Shown in pieces: positions 1-6,111 of a stretch of 6,111 bases of DNA. This DNA is from Moraxella lacunata (GTDB lineage: Bacteria; Pseudomonadota; Gammaproteobacteria; Pseudomonadales; Moraxellaceae). A program made the translations under genes and the position numbers. The notes under the pieces were generated by a model. The model did no database searches and was not told where the DNA came from. It worked only from the letters and a program-made list of their open reading frames with translations. How positions within the stretch are numbered: the stretch's first letter is position 1; each line of letters begins with the position of its first letter. The stretch is from assembly GCF_002027545.1 (NCBI RefSeq), contig NZ_MXAN01000016.1, forward strand, positions 1-6,111. The letters are read 5' to 3'.

Positions 1-48
1 TTTTGGGGTGCGGTTCAAATCACTACCCTGTTTTTTGTACTTGAATGT

Positions 49-1473
49 TTAGTGGTCAGCACTCACCGCGCCGCATTCATCTAGCACTGCCAAAATTTCA
101 TCTGTTTTGGTTTTTAGTAGCTCTTTATCGCCTTTGGTCTCTATATTTAAGCGAATAAGTGGCTCGGTGTTGGACGAACGTAGATTAAACCGCCAATCGC
201 CAAAATCTAGACTTAATCCGTCTAAGGTGTTTTTAGTAGGATTTAATGCGTGGTATTTTTGCTCCAAAATTTCGCTGATTTCATTGGCGGTTTTTTGCCC
301 CAAGCGAAAATTAAGCTCGCCTGAACTGGGGAAGTCATTGATATAGCCATTGACCAGCTCGGATAAAGTTTTACCTGTTACTGATAACAGCTCGATCACC
401 AGTAGCCACACAATCATACCACTATCACAATAGGCGAAATCACGAAAATAATGGTGAGCGGACATCTCGCCCCCATAAATCGCCCCTGTCTCACGCATGA
501 CTTGTTTGATAAATGAATGCCCTGATTTACTGATGATGGGCTGACCACCGTTTTGGGCGATGACGTATTCGGTATTATAAATCACCCGGGGGTCATAGAC
601 GATGCCCTTGCCTTGATGTTGTTTCAAAAATACCTCAGCCAGCATGCCCACAATATACGAACCTTCAATGAATCGTCCGTTTTCATCAAACAAAAAACAA
701 CGGTCAAAGTCGCCATCAAATGCCACACCAAAATCCGCCCCATGAGCGATGACAGCATCCGATGTCGCTTTTTGGTTGGCGATAATCATGGGGTTGGGGA
801 TGCCGTTGGGGAATGAGCCGTCTGGGGCGTGGTGGACTTTGATAAGCTCAACCTTATCGCCAAGACGTTTTTGTAGTTCATCAACCACAGGCCCTGCCGA
901 GCCGTTGCCACTGTTTACCACGATTTTTTTAGGGGTAAATTTGGCGGTGTCGGTAAAGCTCATGAGCTTGTCAATGTAGGCAGTTTTGTCGGTGTTTAGG
1001 GTAACTCTACCTTTGCCTGCAACCACAAATTCTCCACGCTCGGCGATGGTGCGAATGTCTGCCAATCCCGTATCGGCACTGATGGGGCGTGAGTTTTCAC
1101 GCACCATTTTTAGGCCATTGTAGTTAATGGGGTTATGACTTGCGGTAACCTCAATCCCACCGATGGCGTTATAATGACTTGTGGCAAAATACACCTCCTC
1201 GGTGCCAACCATGCCCAAATCAATCACGTCCACGCCAGCGTCTGTTATGCCATCAATGACAGATTGTTTTAAACTGTTACTGGATGAGCGAATGTCTGCA
1301 CCAACCACGATGACAGAGTTTTTTTGACCATGATTTTTTTGACCATGATTTAGATATTGGGCAAAAGCTCGTCCGATGCGATAGACGATGACGCTATCCA
1401 AATTGACATCAAGTTCACCACGCACATCATAGGCTTTGAAGCAGGAGATGGTAATGGGATTAAAAGTTTTCAT
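49..1473 (-). CDS. manB: Phosphomannomutase (CpsG/ManB type, alpha-D-phosphohexomutase family)
   Basis: Cytoplasmic enzyme that interconverts mannose-6-phosphate and mannose-1-phosphate, the step leading to GDP-mannose for surface polysaccharide; many family members also act on glucose phosphates. The 474 residues contain all four family motifs in order: the phosphoserine loop TASHNP (110-115, Ser112), the metal-binding DGDFDR (253-258), the sugar-binding GEMSAHH (335-341) and the phosphate-binding RSSNTEP (432-438). From memory, the stretch around 216-275 and the block after GEMSAHHYFRDFAYCDSGM closely match E. coli CpsG (456 residues), favouring phosphomannomutase over phosphoglucomutase. 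The ATG is preceded by AGGA six bases upstream (1480-1483 on the plus strand). Residues about 42-52 form an extra loop with the duplicated pentapeptide NHGQK, absent from E. coli CpsG as I recall it. The gene is divergent from cysK. No convincing terminator is visible in the 48 bases beyond its stop. The family is certain, substrate preference less so. Confidence 0.93.
   Translation of the reverse strand: MKTFNPITISCFKAYDVRGELDVNLDSVIVYRIGRAFAQYLNHGQKNHGQKNSVIVVGADIRSSSNSLKQSVIDGITDAGVDVIDLGMVGTEEVYFATSHYNAIGGIEVTASHNPINYNGLKMVRENSRPISADTGLADIRTIAERGEFVVAGKGRVTLNTDKTAYIDKLMSFTDTAKFTPKKIVVNSGNGSAGPVVDELQKRLGDKVELIKVHHAPDGSFPNGIPNPMIIANQKATSDAVIAHGADFGVAFDGDFDRCFLFDENGRFIEGSYIVGMLAEVFLKQHQGKGIVYDPRVIYNTEYVIAQNGGQPIISKSGHSFIKQVMRETGAIYGGEMSAHHYFRDFAYCDSGMIVWLLVIELLSVTGKTLSELVNGYINDFPSSGELNFRLGQKTANEISEILEQKYHALNPTKNTLDGLSLDFGDWRFNLRSSNTEPLIRLNIETKGDKELLKTKTDEILAVLDECGAVSADH
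1321..1350. repeat. Perfect 15-base tandem duplication inside manB
   Basis: TTTTTGACCATGATT occurs twice back to back (1321-1335 and 1336-1350) with no mismatch. It encodes NHGQK-NHGQK at residues 42-51 of the phosphomannomutase. The unit is a multiple of three, so a gain or loss of one copy keeps the frame. Each copy also carries a run of seven T (1319-1325 and 1334-1340), where slippage would break the frame. Confidence 0.95.
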
Positions 1474-1507
1474 GAATCATCCTAGGCGCTAAAATAAAAA
1501 TAACTTA

Positions 1508-1515
1508 ATTTTATC
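1508..1515 (-). promoter_or_regulatory. Candidate extended -10 of the manB promoter
   Basis: Read on the minus strand, TGATAAAAT (about 1508-1516) has the form TGnTAnAAT, an extended -10 element, about 35 bases before the manB start. No good -35 is found at 16-18 bases; a TTCACA-like box lies further upstream. It is a plausible site in the AT-rich gap, supported by base pattern only. Confidence 0.3.
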
Positions 1516-1596
1516 ATGTTTATCATCATTTGGTGGTGCATGTTGTGAAATTATTTATATGCCAAAATAGAATAACCTTTAACATTTTTTGCCTAT

Positions 1597-1614
1597 AAAT
1601 TTTTATAAAAATTT
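1597..1614. promoter_or_regulatory. 18-base perfect palindrome ahead of cysK, possible operator
   Basis: AAATTTTTATAAAAATTT reads identically on both strands and is centred at 1605/1606. It fills the space between where the -35 and the -10 of cysK would sit, directly abutting the TGGTATGCT element. A dimeric regulator bound here would occlude RNA polymerase. The motif is made only of A and T, so it could also be simple AT-richness or a curved promoter segment. It is not a recognised CysB site. Confidence 0.4.
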
Positions 1615-1622
1615 GGTATGCT
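1614..1622 (+). promoter_or_regulatory. Extended -10 promoter element of cysK
   Basis: TGGTATGCT matches the extended -10 form TGnTATnnT and lies 44 bases before the cysK ATG. The hexamer 17 bases upstream (TATAAA, 1594-1599) is a poor -35, which extended -10 promoters tolerate. The predicted leader is about 35-40 bases and ends with the ribosome binding site AAGGAA at 1655-1660. Confidence 0.5.
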
Positions 1623-1665
1623 AACCGTGTAACATTTTAAACCGACAACCTTTAAAGGAAATTTT

Positions 1666-2595
1666 ATGAACATCGCCAAAAACATCACCGACCTTATCGG
1701 CAACACGCCCCTAGTGGAACTCAACCGCCTAACAGAAGGCTTGCCCGCTCGTGTCGTGGCAAAGTTAGAATACTTTAATCCAGCCAGCTCGGTCAAAGAC
1801 CGCATTGCCCTATCCATGATAAACGAAGCCGAAAAAGACGGGCTTATCAACAAAAACACGACCATTGTAGAAGCAACATCAGGCAATACAGGCATTGGGC
1901 TTGCCATGGTGTGTGCGTCTAAGGGTTATAAATTGGTTATCACCATGCCCGAGAGCATGAGCTTGGAACGCCGAGCGTTACTGCGTGCCTATGGGGCAAA
2001 GCTTGTGCTAACGCCTGCTGTGGACGGCATGGGTGGGGCGATTGCCAAGGCGAACGAGCTTGCCAGTCAAGACGGCTATTTTATGCCACGCCAATTTGAC
2101 AATCTAGCCAACCCAAAAATCCACCGTGAAACCACCGCCCTAGAAATCTGGAACGACACAGACGGACAGGTAGATATCGTGGTGGCAGGGATTGGCACAG
2201 GCGGTACGATTACGGGCGTGGGCGAAGTGCTAAAAGCCAAAAAGGACAGCGTCCAAATCGTGGCGGTCGAGCCGTCTGATTCGCCTGTGTTTAGCGGTGG
2301 CGAAAAAGGGGGTCATAAATTGCAAGGACTTGCCCCTGGTTTTGTGCCGAGCATTTTAAATACCAAGATTTATAACGAAGTCATCACGGTTACCACCGAA
2401 TCCGCCTTTGCCACGGCTCGCCAAATGGCAGAAAAAGAGGGTCTCCTTGTGGGGATTAGTGCAGGGGCGGCGGTGTGGTCAGCCCTACAAGTGGCAAGCC
2501 GTCCTGAAAACGCAGGCAAACTCATCGTGGTGGTGGTTCCGTCATCGGGCGAGCGTTATCTATCTACGGCACTGTTTGAAGATTTGGCTCAGTAA
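1666..2595 (+). CDS. cysK: Cysteine synthase A (O-acetylserine sulfhydrylase)
   Basis: Cytoplasmic PLP enzyme making L-cysteine from O-acetylserine and sulfide, the last step of sulfate assimilation. At 309 residues it has the normal length for the A isozyme. Visible features are the N-terminal IGNTPLVEL, the Schiff-base lysine in SSVKDR (Lys44), the substrate-binding loop TSGNTG (71-76), the PLP-phosphate-binding GTGGT (177-181), the CysK-style segment [12 protein letters not shown] (201-212), SAGA (265-268) and [10 protein letters not shown] (292-301). SPVFSGG together with the length favours CysK over CysM. The ATG has a good ribosome binding site (AAGGAA, five bases upstream). It is transcribed alone: a divergent promoter region lies upstream and a strong terminator begins 16 bases after the stop. 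No oddity is seen in the reading frame. Confidence 0.96.
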   Translation: MNIAKNITDLIGNTPLVELNRLTEGLPARVVAKLEYFNPASSVKDRIALSMINEAEKDGLINKNTTIVEATSGNTGIGLAMVCASKGYKLVITMPESMSLERRALLRAYGAKLVLTPAVDGMGGAIAKANELASQDGYFMPRQFDNLANPKIHRETTALEIWNDTDGQVDIVVAGIGTGGTITGVGEVLKAKKDSVQIVAVEPSDSPVFSGGEKGGHKLQGLAPGFVPSILNTKIYNEVITVTTESAFATARQMAEKEGLLVGISAGAAVWSALQVASRPENAGKLIVVVVPSSGERYLSTALFEDLAQ

Positions 2596-2610
2596 ATAAA
2601 TAGATGTGGA

Positions 2611-2644
2611 AAACCCCGTTATCTAGTATAATGGGGTTTATTTT
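2611..2644 (+). terminator. Intrinsic terminator of cysK
   Basis: A 12-pair stem is formed by AAACCCCGTTAT (2611-2622) and ATAATGGGGTTT (2628-2639), with one G-U pair and a five-base loop CTAGT. It is followed by the U-rich tract TTTATTTT (2637-2644). It lies directly after the cysK stop and before the antitoxin gene, so it should separate the two transcription units. Confidence 0.85.
2627..2632 (+). promoter_or_regulatory. Consensus -10 box for the antitoxin-toxin operon, inside the terminator stem
   Basis: A perfect TATAAT sits at the loop/3' arm boundary of the cysK terminator, 24 bases before the antitoxin ATG. The expected start of transcription near 2639 would leave a leader of about 17 bases that still contains the ribosome binding site GGAGAG (2645-2650). 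The -35 region is poor (TGTGGA at 2605-2610, 16-base spacer), so strength is uncertain. The overlapping dyad could double as an operator; that is inference. Confidence 0.5.
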
Positions 2645-2655
2645 GGAGAGATAAA

Positions 2656-2826
2656 ATGAGCGAAAAATTCGAAAAATACCATGTGGCAACCATTAATCGC
2701 CCAAAGATTGTCGCCACAAAAAAGTTGGATTTGTCAGGCAAACAAGGCGAGCAGATTATAAAATCCGAAACTAAACTCGTTCTTCGGACGCATAGCGAGA
2801 CATTTAAACGATTGGCAGATATGTGA
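2656..2826 (+). CDS. Putative antitoxin of a Doc-family toxin-antitoxin pair
   Basis: Small protein of 56 residues (begins MSEKFEKYHVATINRPK, ends RTHSETFKRLADM) starting at ATG 2656 after a strong ribosome binding site GGAGAG five bases upstream. Its stop TGA (2824-2826) shares a base with the ATG of the Doc toxin, the layout expected for an antitoxin that neutralises the toxin next to it. The protein is basic, rich in Lys, and has no cysteine or membrane segment. I do not see the N-terminal DNA-binding fold of Phd/YefM antitoxins, nor the (S/T)xxxE(G/N) inhibitory motif found in many Fic-associated antitoxins. The C-terminal part (about 33-56) could form a helix that covers the toxin's active site. 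The role is inferred from position, size and coupling, not from recognised homology. Confidence 0.65.
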   Translation: MSEKFEKYHVATINRPKIVATKKLDLSGKQGEQIIKSETKLVLRTHSETFKRLADM

Positions 2827-3227
2827 TGGAATTGATTTATTTTCCGTTTGAACGTGTGATTGAAATCAACCATTATATTTTGCAAACCGAAAAGGGCTTA
2901 AAAAGCAGGGCGGATGTTGCCAAACTGCAAGGGGCGTTGGCTCGTGTGGATAATGCCATTGCCTATGAAGGCTTGGATGATGTGTTTGAGATTGCCTCAA
3001 AGTATGCGTGTAGCATTGCTGTTGCCCATGCCTTGTCGGATGCCAATAAACGCACAGGGCTTGCGGTGGCATTAGAATACTTATCTTTGAATGATTATGA
3101 AATTACCTTAGACCATGTTTTAATCGCTGATGCCATGCGTGATTTGGTGGTGGGCGATTTATCCGAAAGTGAATTTGCTGATATTTTGTATGCTCAATAT
3201 TTTGTTTCACACAACCCAATGGAATGA
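2826..3227 (+). CDS. doc: Death-on-curing (Doc/Fic) family toxin
   Basis: Protein of 133 residues, close to the size of phage P1 Doc (126). The key Fic-fold motif is HALSDANKRT (68-77): catalytic His68, acidic Asp72, Asn74 and Arg76 are present in the Doc arrangement HxFxDANKRT, with Leu70 in place of the usual Phe. The segment before it (YEGLDDVFEIASKYA, 47-61) is also typical of Doc. Known Doc proteins phosphorylate translation factor EF-Tu and halt protein synthesis; that this one does so is inference from the family. I chose ATG 2826 over the GTG at 2823 because it makes the common TGATG junction with the antitoxin; no ribosome binding site is visible, so translation is probably coupled. 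Its 3' end overlaps the first possible mazG start by four bases. The active-site residues are intact, so the toxin is probably functional. Confidence 0.88.
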   Translation: MELIYFPFERVIEINHYILQTEKGLKSRADVAKLQGALARVDNAIAYEGLDDVFEIASKYACSIAVAHALSDANKRTGLAVALEYLSLNDYEITLDHVLIADAMRDLVVGDLSESEFADILYAQYFVSHNPME

Positions 3228-4060
3228 TTATGACCCCAACCAACCAATTCTCTGACCTTTTAACGCTCATGGCACGCCTTCGCACCGATTGCCCGTGGGA
3301 TAAAAAACAAACCAACGACAGCCTACAAAAATACGCCATAGAAGAAGTTTTTGAACTTGTAGAAGCCATTAGTAATGACGACAAAAGCCCCCTTGCCACC
3401 GATGACATCAAAGGAGAGCTTGGTGATGTGCTTTTGCAAATCGTCTTTCATGCCCATCTGTATGCCGAGCAGGGGCGGTTTGATATGGCGGACGTGATTT
3501 ATGCTTTGCAAGAAAAACTCATTCGCAGACACCCCCATGTGTTTGACAAAGAAAATCTAAAAACAGACGAAGACGTCAAACGCCGTTGGGACGAGATTAA
3601 ACAGATTGAAAACCAAAACCGACCAAAACGCCTATTGTCCGATGTTAAGGCGGGTACGGCGTTAATGACCGCCCAAAACTTACAAAAACAGGCAGGAAAA
3701 GTCGGTTTTGATTGGGATAATTTGAGCGGTGTGCTGGACAAGCTCCAAGAAGAGATAGGTGAATTACAAGCAGAATTACCCACGCCTGAGTTTAATTATA
3801 AAATAGATAAATTAGATAAAGCCCAAAAAGACAAAATCGCAGGCGAGCTTGGTGATGTGCTGTTTGTGCTGACCAACCTTGCTCGGCATTTGGACGTTGA
3901 TGCTGAAATGGCATTACAAAACACCAATGCCAAATTTAAACACCGATTTGCTTTTGTAGAAAAATCACTGATGGAGCAGGGCAAAACGCTAGAAGAAAGC
4001 AATTTGGCAGAAATGGATAAATACTGGGACATGGCAAAGGAACAAGAGAAGGAATTCTGA
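3224..4060 (+). CDS. mazG: Nucleoside triphosphate pyrophosphohydrolase MazG
   Basis: Cytoplasmic enzyme that cleaves nucleoside triphosphates to monophosphate and pyrophosphate; in E. coli it also lowers ppGpp and limits MazF-linked death. The 278 residues hold the two tandem MazG domains of the full-length enzyme. The N-terminal domain has CPWDKKQT (23-30), the metal-binding EExxE (40-44) and GELGD (64-68), and RRHPHVF (101-107). The C-terminal domain has KVGFDWDN (159-166), EEIGE (176-180), GELGD (207-211) and NLARHL (218-223). Compared with E. coli MazG as I recall it (263 residues), there are about five extra residues near 54-58 and about ten near 187-203. Two starts are possible: ATG 3224 forms an ATGA overlap with doc, while ATG 3230 (276 residues) has GGAA at 3221-3224 in ribosome-binding position. 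Directly following a toxin gene repeats the mazEF-mazG order with a different toxin. Confidence 0.93.
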   Translation: MIMTPTNQFSDLLTLMARLRTDCPWDKKQTNDSLQKYAIEEVFELVEAISNDDKSPLATDDIKGELGDVLLQIVFHAHLYAEQGRFDMADVIYALQEKLIRRHPHVFDKENLKTDEDVKRRWDEIKQIENQNRPKRLLSDVKAGTALMTAQNLQKQAGKVGFDWDNLSGVLDKLQEEIGELQAELPTPEFNYKIDKLDKAQKDKIAGELGDVLFVLTNLARHLDVDAEMALQNTNAKFKHRFAFVEKSLMEQGKTLEESNLAEMDKYWDMAKEQEKEF

Positions 4061-4063
4061 AAT

Positions 4064-5623
4064 ATGAAAAGACAGGTAAAATTCAATCCAAAAATTCAAA
4101 AAGTTCGTGAGTTGGATGAATATGATAAAAACTTACAAAAAATCCTATGGTTGATTTTGGGGATTTATGGATTGTCTTTAATTTTGCCTGCTTTTGGTTG
4201 GGTAAATCATAAGAGTGAAGTCGCTAACATGGAATTAGGTTGGCAAGTTCTTGTTTATGATTTACCATTGGGGTGGCTTTATGTATTTTTTGGGGGACTG
4301 GGAGGATTGGCGGTTTATGCAAATTTGGTATTTGCTCGTATTACCGTGTCATTATATGCAGGTAAAGAAATATCCTATATTCACAATACCTTATTGATGA
4401 TATTTTTGGCATTATTAAGTTTTGTTGTGGTAGAACCATCAGGCGGTGCATTGGGTGATGCGGGTTCAACTGATTGGCATGATAATGATATTGTGCATGT
4501 TTGGAGCTATGGGGCATATTGTTGGTTTTTTGCTTTATTTGCTACCGCTTATGTAGTCATTGCACGCTCTATCAATCCTGAAAAATTATTTCATATTCGT
4601 AACTTTATCATTTCGTTTATTGCTGTATTGACGTTATTATTGGGTGTGCAATATTATCGCTATGCCAAAGCCAATGACATAGAAAAAGAAAGATATTTTC
4701 ATAAAAAAGTTATTCTTACAACCGTTAAAATGTCTGGCGTAGAATACAACCCACCACAAAAAAGCGGTATTGTTTTAAATAAAGATGATGTTATTCAAAT
4801 AAAAAATCCTGTGGAGTTGGATAAAAGTTTTATAAAAAGAGTGCAAGATGATAAAAATTTGTGGGTAATTTATAATTCTCGTCATCAGCTTGCAGAAATT
4901 TTACCAAAAATGCAAGTTGATTATATTTATGAAAACAATAAGAACCATCATAAAATCAGCGATGAAAATGGTAATGTCTTATGGCAGACTGATGATGAAA
5001 CTTTTGCAAGAGAGTATCATCAAGATGTCCAAGAGTTTTTTAGCATACTAGAACCGCCAAAACTTGCCAATAGTCAAGACGAATTTTTTGTTAATAACAT
5101 TCAAAAAGAAAAATTTTCACCATCGGCACAATGTCAATTTGAAATTATAGAAACCAAATATGACAGTGATAATTTGTATGATGGCGATTATTTTGGCTTA
5201 TATGGTAAGAAATTTTATATAAAATTAGAGAAAGGAAATATTTCCGAGTATCAGCTTTGGTGCGGTAAAAATTATGATATTTTGATAAAACCAAAAGAAT
5301 ATGATAGAGAAATGAGTGCTATTTTATTTGACAAAAGGCTCAAACAGCCCGTTGCTCAATTTTTTTGGGTATATACAGATATTGTAGGCATACCAAGAGA
5401 TTTTAATGGTCATAAAATTGTACAAGCAAAAGAAGCGTTAAGTTCAGATAAAAAGATTGAGGAATTACAAATAAAATGGATGCATATTAATGGTAAGGGT
5501 CTGTATGATTCTGATAAGGAGGATATCATCGACAAACCAAGTGATAATCCAAATAAAAAATCAGACCCAATTATTTTAGGGAAAGTAGGGCAAGAATATG
5601 TGTTATTACTTGATGTGAGATAA
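4064..5623 (+). CDS. Unrecognised 519-residue membrane protein with large soluble C-terminal domain
   Basis: I do not recognise this protein. Five hydrophobic segments are visible in the first 200 residues (about 27-46, 70-92, 107-125, 146-167, 179-197). Basic residues at the N-terminus and in the loops after segments 2 and 4, and acidic residues in the loop after segment 3, predict N-terminus inside and the remaining 320 residues in the periplasm. That domain is rich in Lys, Asp, Tyr and Asn and has two cysteines (357 and 400) that could form a disulfide; no catalytic motif is evident. The start has AGAAGGAA at 4047-4054, and the gene begins three bases after mazG and overlaps the comEA start by one base. 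Composition differs sharply from its neighbours: the lines 4681-4740 and 5161-5220 have 16 G+C of 60 each, against 34 of 60 in comEA (5761-5820) and 36 of 60 in cysK (2161-2220). That suggests later acquisition or relaxed selection. Reading frame is secure, function unknown. Confidence 0.85.
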   Translation: MKRQVKFNPKIQKVRELDEYDKNLQKILWLILGIYGLSLILPAFGWVNHKSEVANMELGWQVLVYDLPLGWLYVFFGGLGGLAVYANLVFARITVSLYAGKEISYIHNTLLMIFLALLSFVVVEPSGGALGDAGSTDWHDNDIVHVWSYGAYCWFFALFATAYVVIARSINPEKLFHIRNFIISFIAVLTLLLGVQYYRYAKANDIEKERYFHKKVILTTVKMSGVEYNPPQKSGIVLNKDDVIQIKNPVELDKSFIKRVQDDKNLWVIYNSRHQLAEILPKMQVDYIYENNKNHHKISDENGNVLWQTDDETFAREYHQDVQEFFSILEPPKLANSQDEFFVNNIQKEKFSPSAQCQFEIIETKYDSDNLYDGDYFGLYGKKFYIKLEKGNISEYQLWCGKNYDILIKPKEYDREMSAILFDKRLKQPVAQFFWVYTDIVGIPRDFNGHKIVQAKEALSSDKKIEELQIKWMHINGKGLYDSDKEDIIDKPSDNPNKKSDPIILGKVGQEYVLLLDVR

Positions 5624-5955
5624 TGATGAGATTACTTCAATATTTATTATTGGTTTTGATGCTGATGGCAAACATCGCCCACGCCCACCAATGCTACGCC
5701 GACCCCAAACAGGCGTATCAAGCCCTTATCGCCAAACAATCCGCCCAAAAAGCGATGAGCGTGCGGGTTAATATCAACACCGCCAGCATGGGCGAGCTTG
5801 CAACCTTAAATGGCGTGGGGGCAAAGACCGCTCAGGCGATTGTGGATTATCGGGAGCTGATGGGGCGGTTTGATAGCGTGGATGATTTGACAAAGGTTAA
5901 GGGTATCGGGGTCAAAACCTTGGAAAAAAACCGTCACAGACTCACGGTGCATTAG
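5623..5955 (+). CDS. comEA: ComEA-family secreted helix-hairpin-helix DNA-binding protein
   Basis: Small protein (110 residues, 109 if the second ATG at 5626 is used) with a signal peptide: hydrophobic run at about 4-16 and a likely cleavage after Ala21 in AHA|HQ. The mature part has a short linker with a lone Cys24, then a pair of helix-hairpin-helix motifs: VNINTASMGEL..GVGAKTAQAI (49-73) and GIGVKTLEKN (94-103). This is the ComEA pattern; such periplasmic proteins bind incoming double-stranded DNA behind the type IV pilus and ratchet it inward during natural transformation. The start codon overlaps the stop of the preceding gene (TAATG), and no strong ribosome binding site is visible, so translation is probably coupled. 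G+C is markedly higher than in the preceding gene. No terminator is found after its stop. Similar small secreted HhH proteins of unknown role exist, so the competence function is likely but not proven. Confidence 0.85.
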   Translation: MMRLLQYLLLVLMLMANIAHAHQCYADPKQAYQALIAKQSAQKAMSVRVNINTASMGELATLNGVGAKTAQAIVDYRELMGRFDSVDDLTKVKGIGVKTLEKNRHRLTVH

Positions 5956-6016
5956 CTTTTTTGGCAAAAACAAGGTACAATGAAACTTATGACGGGTGGT
6001 TATTAAAGGGCATTTG

Positions 6017-6111
6017 ATGGTCATTCTATCAAGCAAGTTTTTATTAGACTTCTTTCCAAACCCCGATTTTTGTGGATTTTTAAAAACCTCAACCCCAATA
6101 CTTATAAGGGT
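6017..6111 (+). CDS. Possible start of a downstream gene (runs off the window)
   Basis: An ATG at 6017 is preceded by AAAGGG (6005-6010), a good ribosome binding site six bases upstream, and the frame stays open for 31 codons to the window edge (begins MVILSSKFLLDFF). The residues resemble no family I know and the stretch is too short to judge by codon use. A TACAAT box at 5976-5981 could be its -10. This may be chance. Confidence 0.2.
   Translation, partial: MVILSSKFLLDFFPNPDFCGFLKTSTPILIR

Noticed and set aside
1..48. Terminator for manB from GGGT / ACCC arms read on the minus strand
   Set aside because: Only about four pairs, a large loop and no proper U tract.
1593..1907. Open frame of 104 codons on the minus strand over the cysK start
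   Set aside because: It lies antisense to well-supported cysK sequence, has no ribosome binding site I can see and its residues fit no family.
2271..2280. GCCGTCTGAT, nine of ten bases of the Neisseria DNA uptake sequence
   Set aside because: It is inside cysK coding sequence (Glu-Pro-Ser-Asp), occurs in single imperfect form, and the gene set does not suggest Neisseriaceae.
5893..5922. Inverted repeat AAGGTT / AACCTT near the end of comEA
   Set aside because: Six-base arms separated by a long loop within the second HhH coding region; explained by the codons.
5956..5971. TTTTTTGGCAAAAA as a comEA terminator hairpin
   Set aside because: The stem would be only A-U pairs with a three-base loop, too weak for an intrinsic terminator.
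5980..6006. Eight-codon reading frame MKLMTGGY after AAGG, as a leader peptide
   Set aside because: Very short, no attenuator-like hairpins or repeated regulatory codons follow; likely chance.

Overview
The window looks like chromosomal DNA of a gammaproteobacterium of the Moraxellaceae, most likely a Moraxella. This is an inference from gene content (an enterobacterial CpsG-like phosphomannomutase, an A-type CysK, MazG, and a small ComEA as in naturally competent bacteria) and from mixed AT-rich and GC-moderate composition. No rRNA or species marker is present, so the genus is not proven.

Layout. Positions 49-1473 (minus strand) hold a complete phosphomannomutase gene carrying an in-frame 15-base tandem duplication. 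It is divergent from cysK (1666-2595, plus), and the 192-base gap between them contains both promoters and an 18-base perfect palindrome just upstream of an extended -10 element for cysK. A strong hairpin terminator closes cysK, and a consensus TATAAT lies inside its stem, apparently serving the next gene.

From 2656 to 5955 five plus-strand genes are packed with almost no space between them: a 56-residue putative antitoxin, a Doc/Fic-family toxin (1-base overlap), the nucleotide pyrophosphohydrolase mazG (4-base overlap if the first ATG is used), an unrecognised 519-residue AT-rich membrane protein (3-base gap), and a secreted helix-hairpin-helix DNA-binding protein of the ComEA type (1-base overlap). 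The last 156 bases contain no secure gene, only a possible start of one running off the edge.

How the genes may work together. ManB feeds GDP-mannose or related sugar-nucleotide synthesis, and CysK makes cysteine. The antitoxin, Doc and MazG form a stress-type module whose order recalls E. coli mazE-mazF-mazG but with an unrelated toxin. The tail of the same unit adds an envelope protein and a DNA-uptake protein. The compact linking of a toxin-antitoxin pair, MazG, an orphan membrane protein and ComEA is the most unusual aspect of the window. Whether it is functional or simply packed neighbours cannot be decided from the sequence alone.
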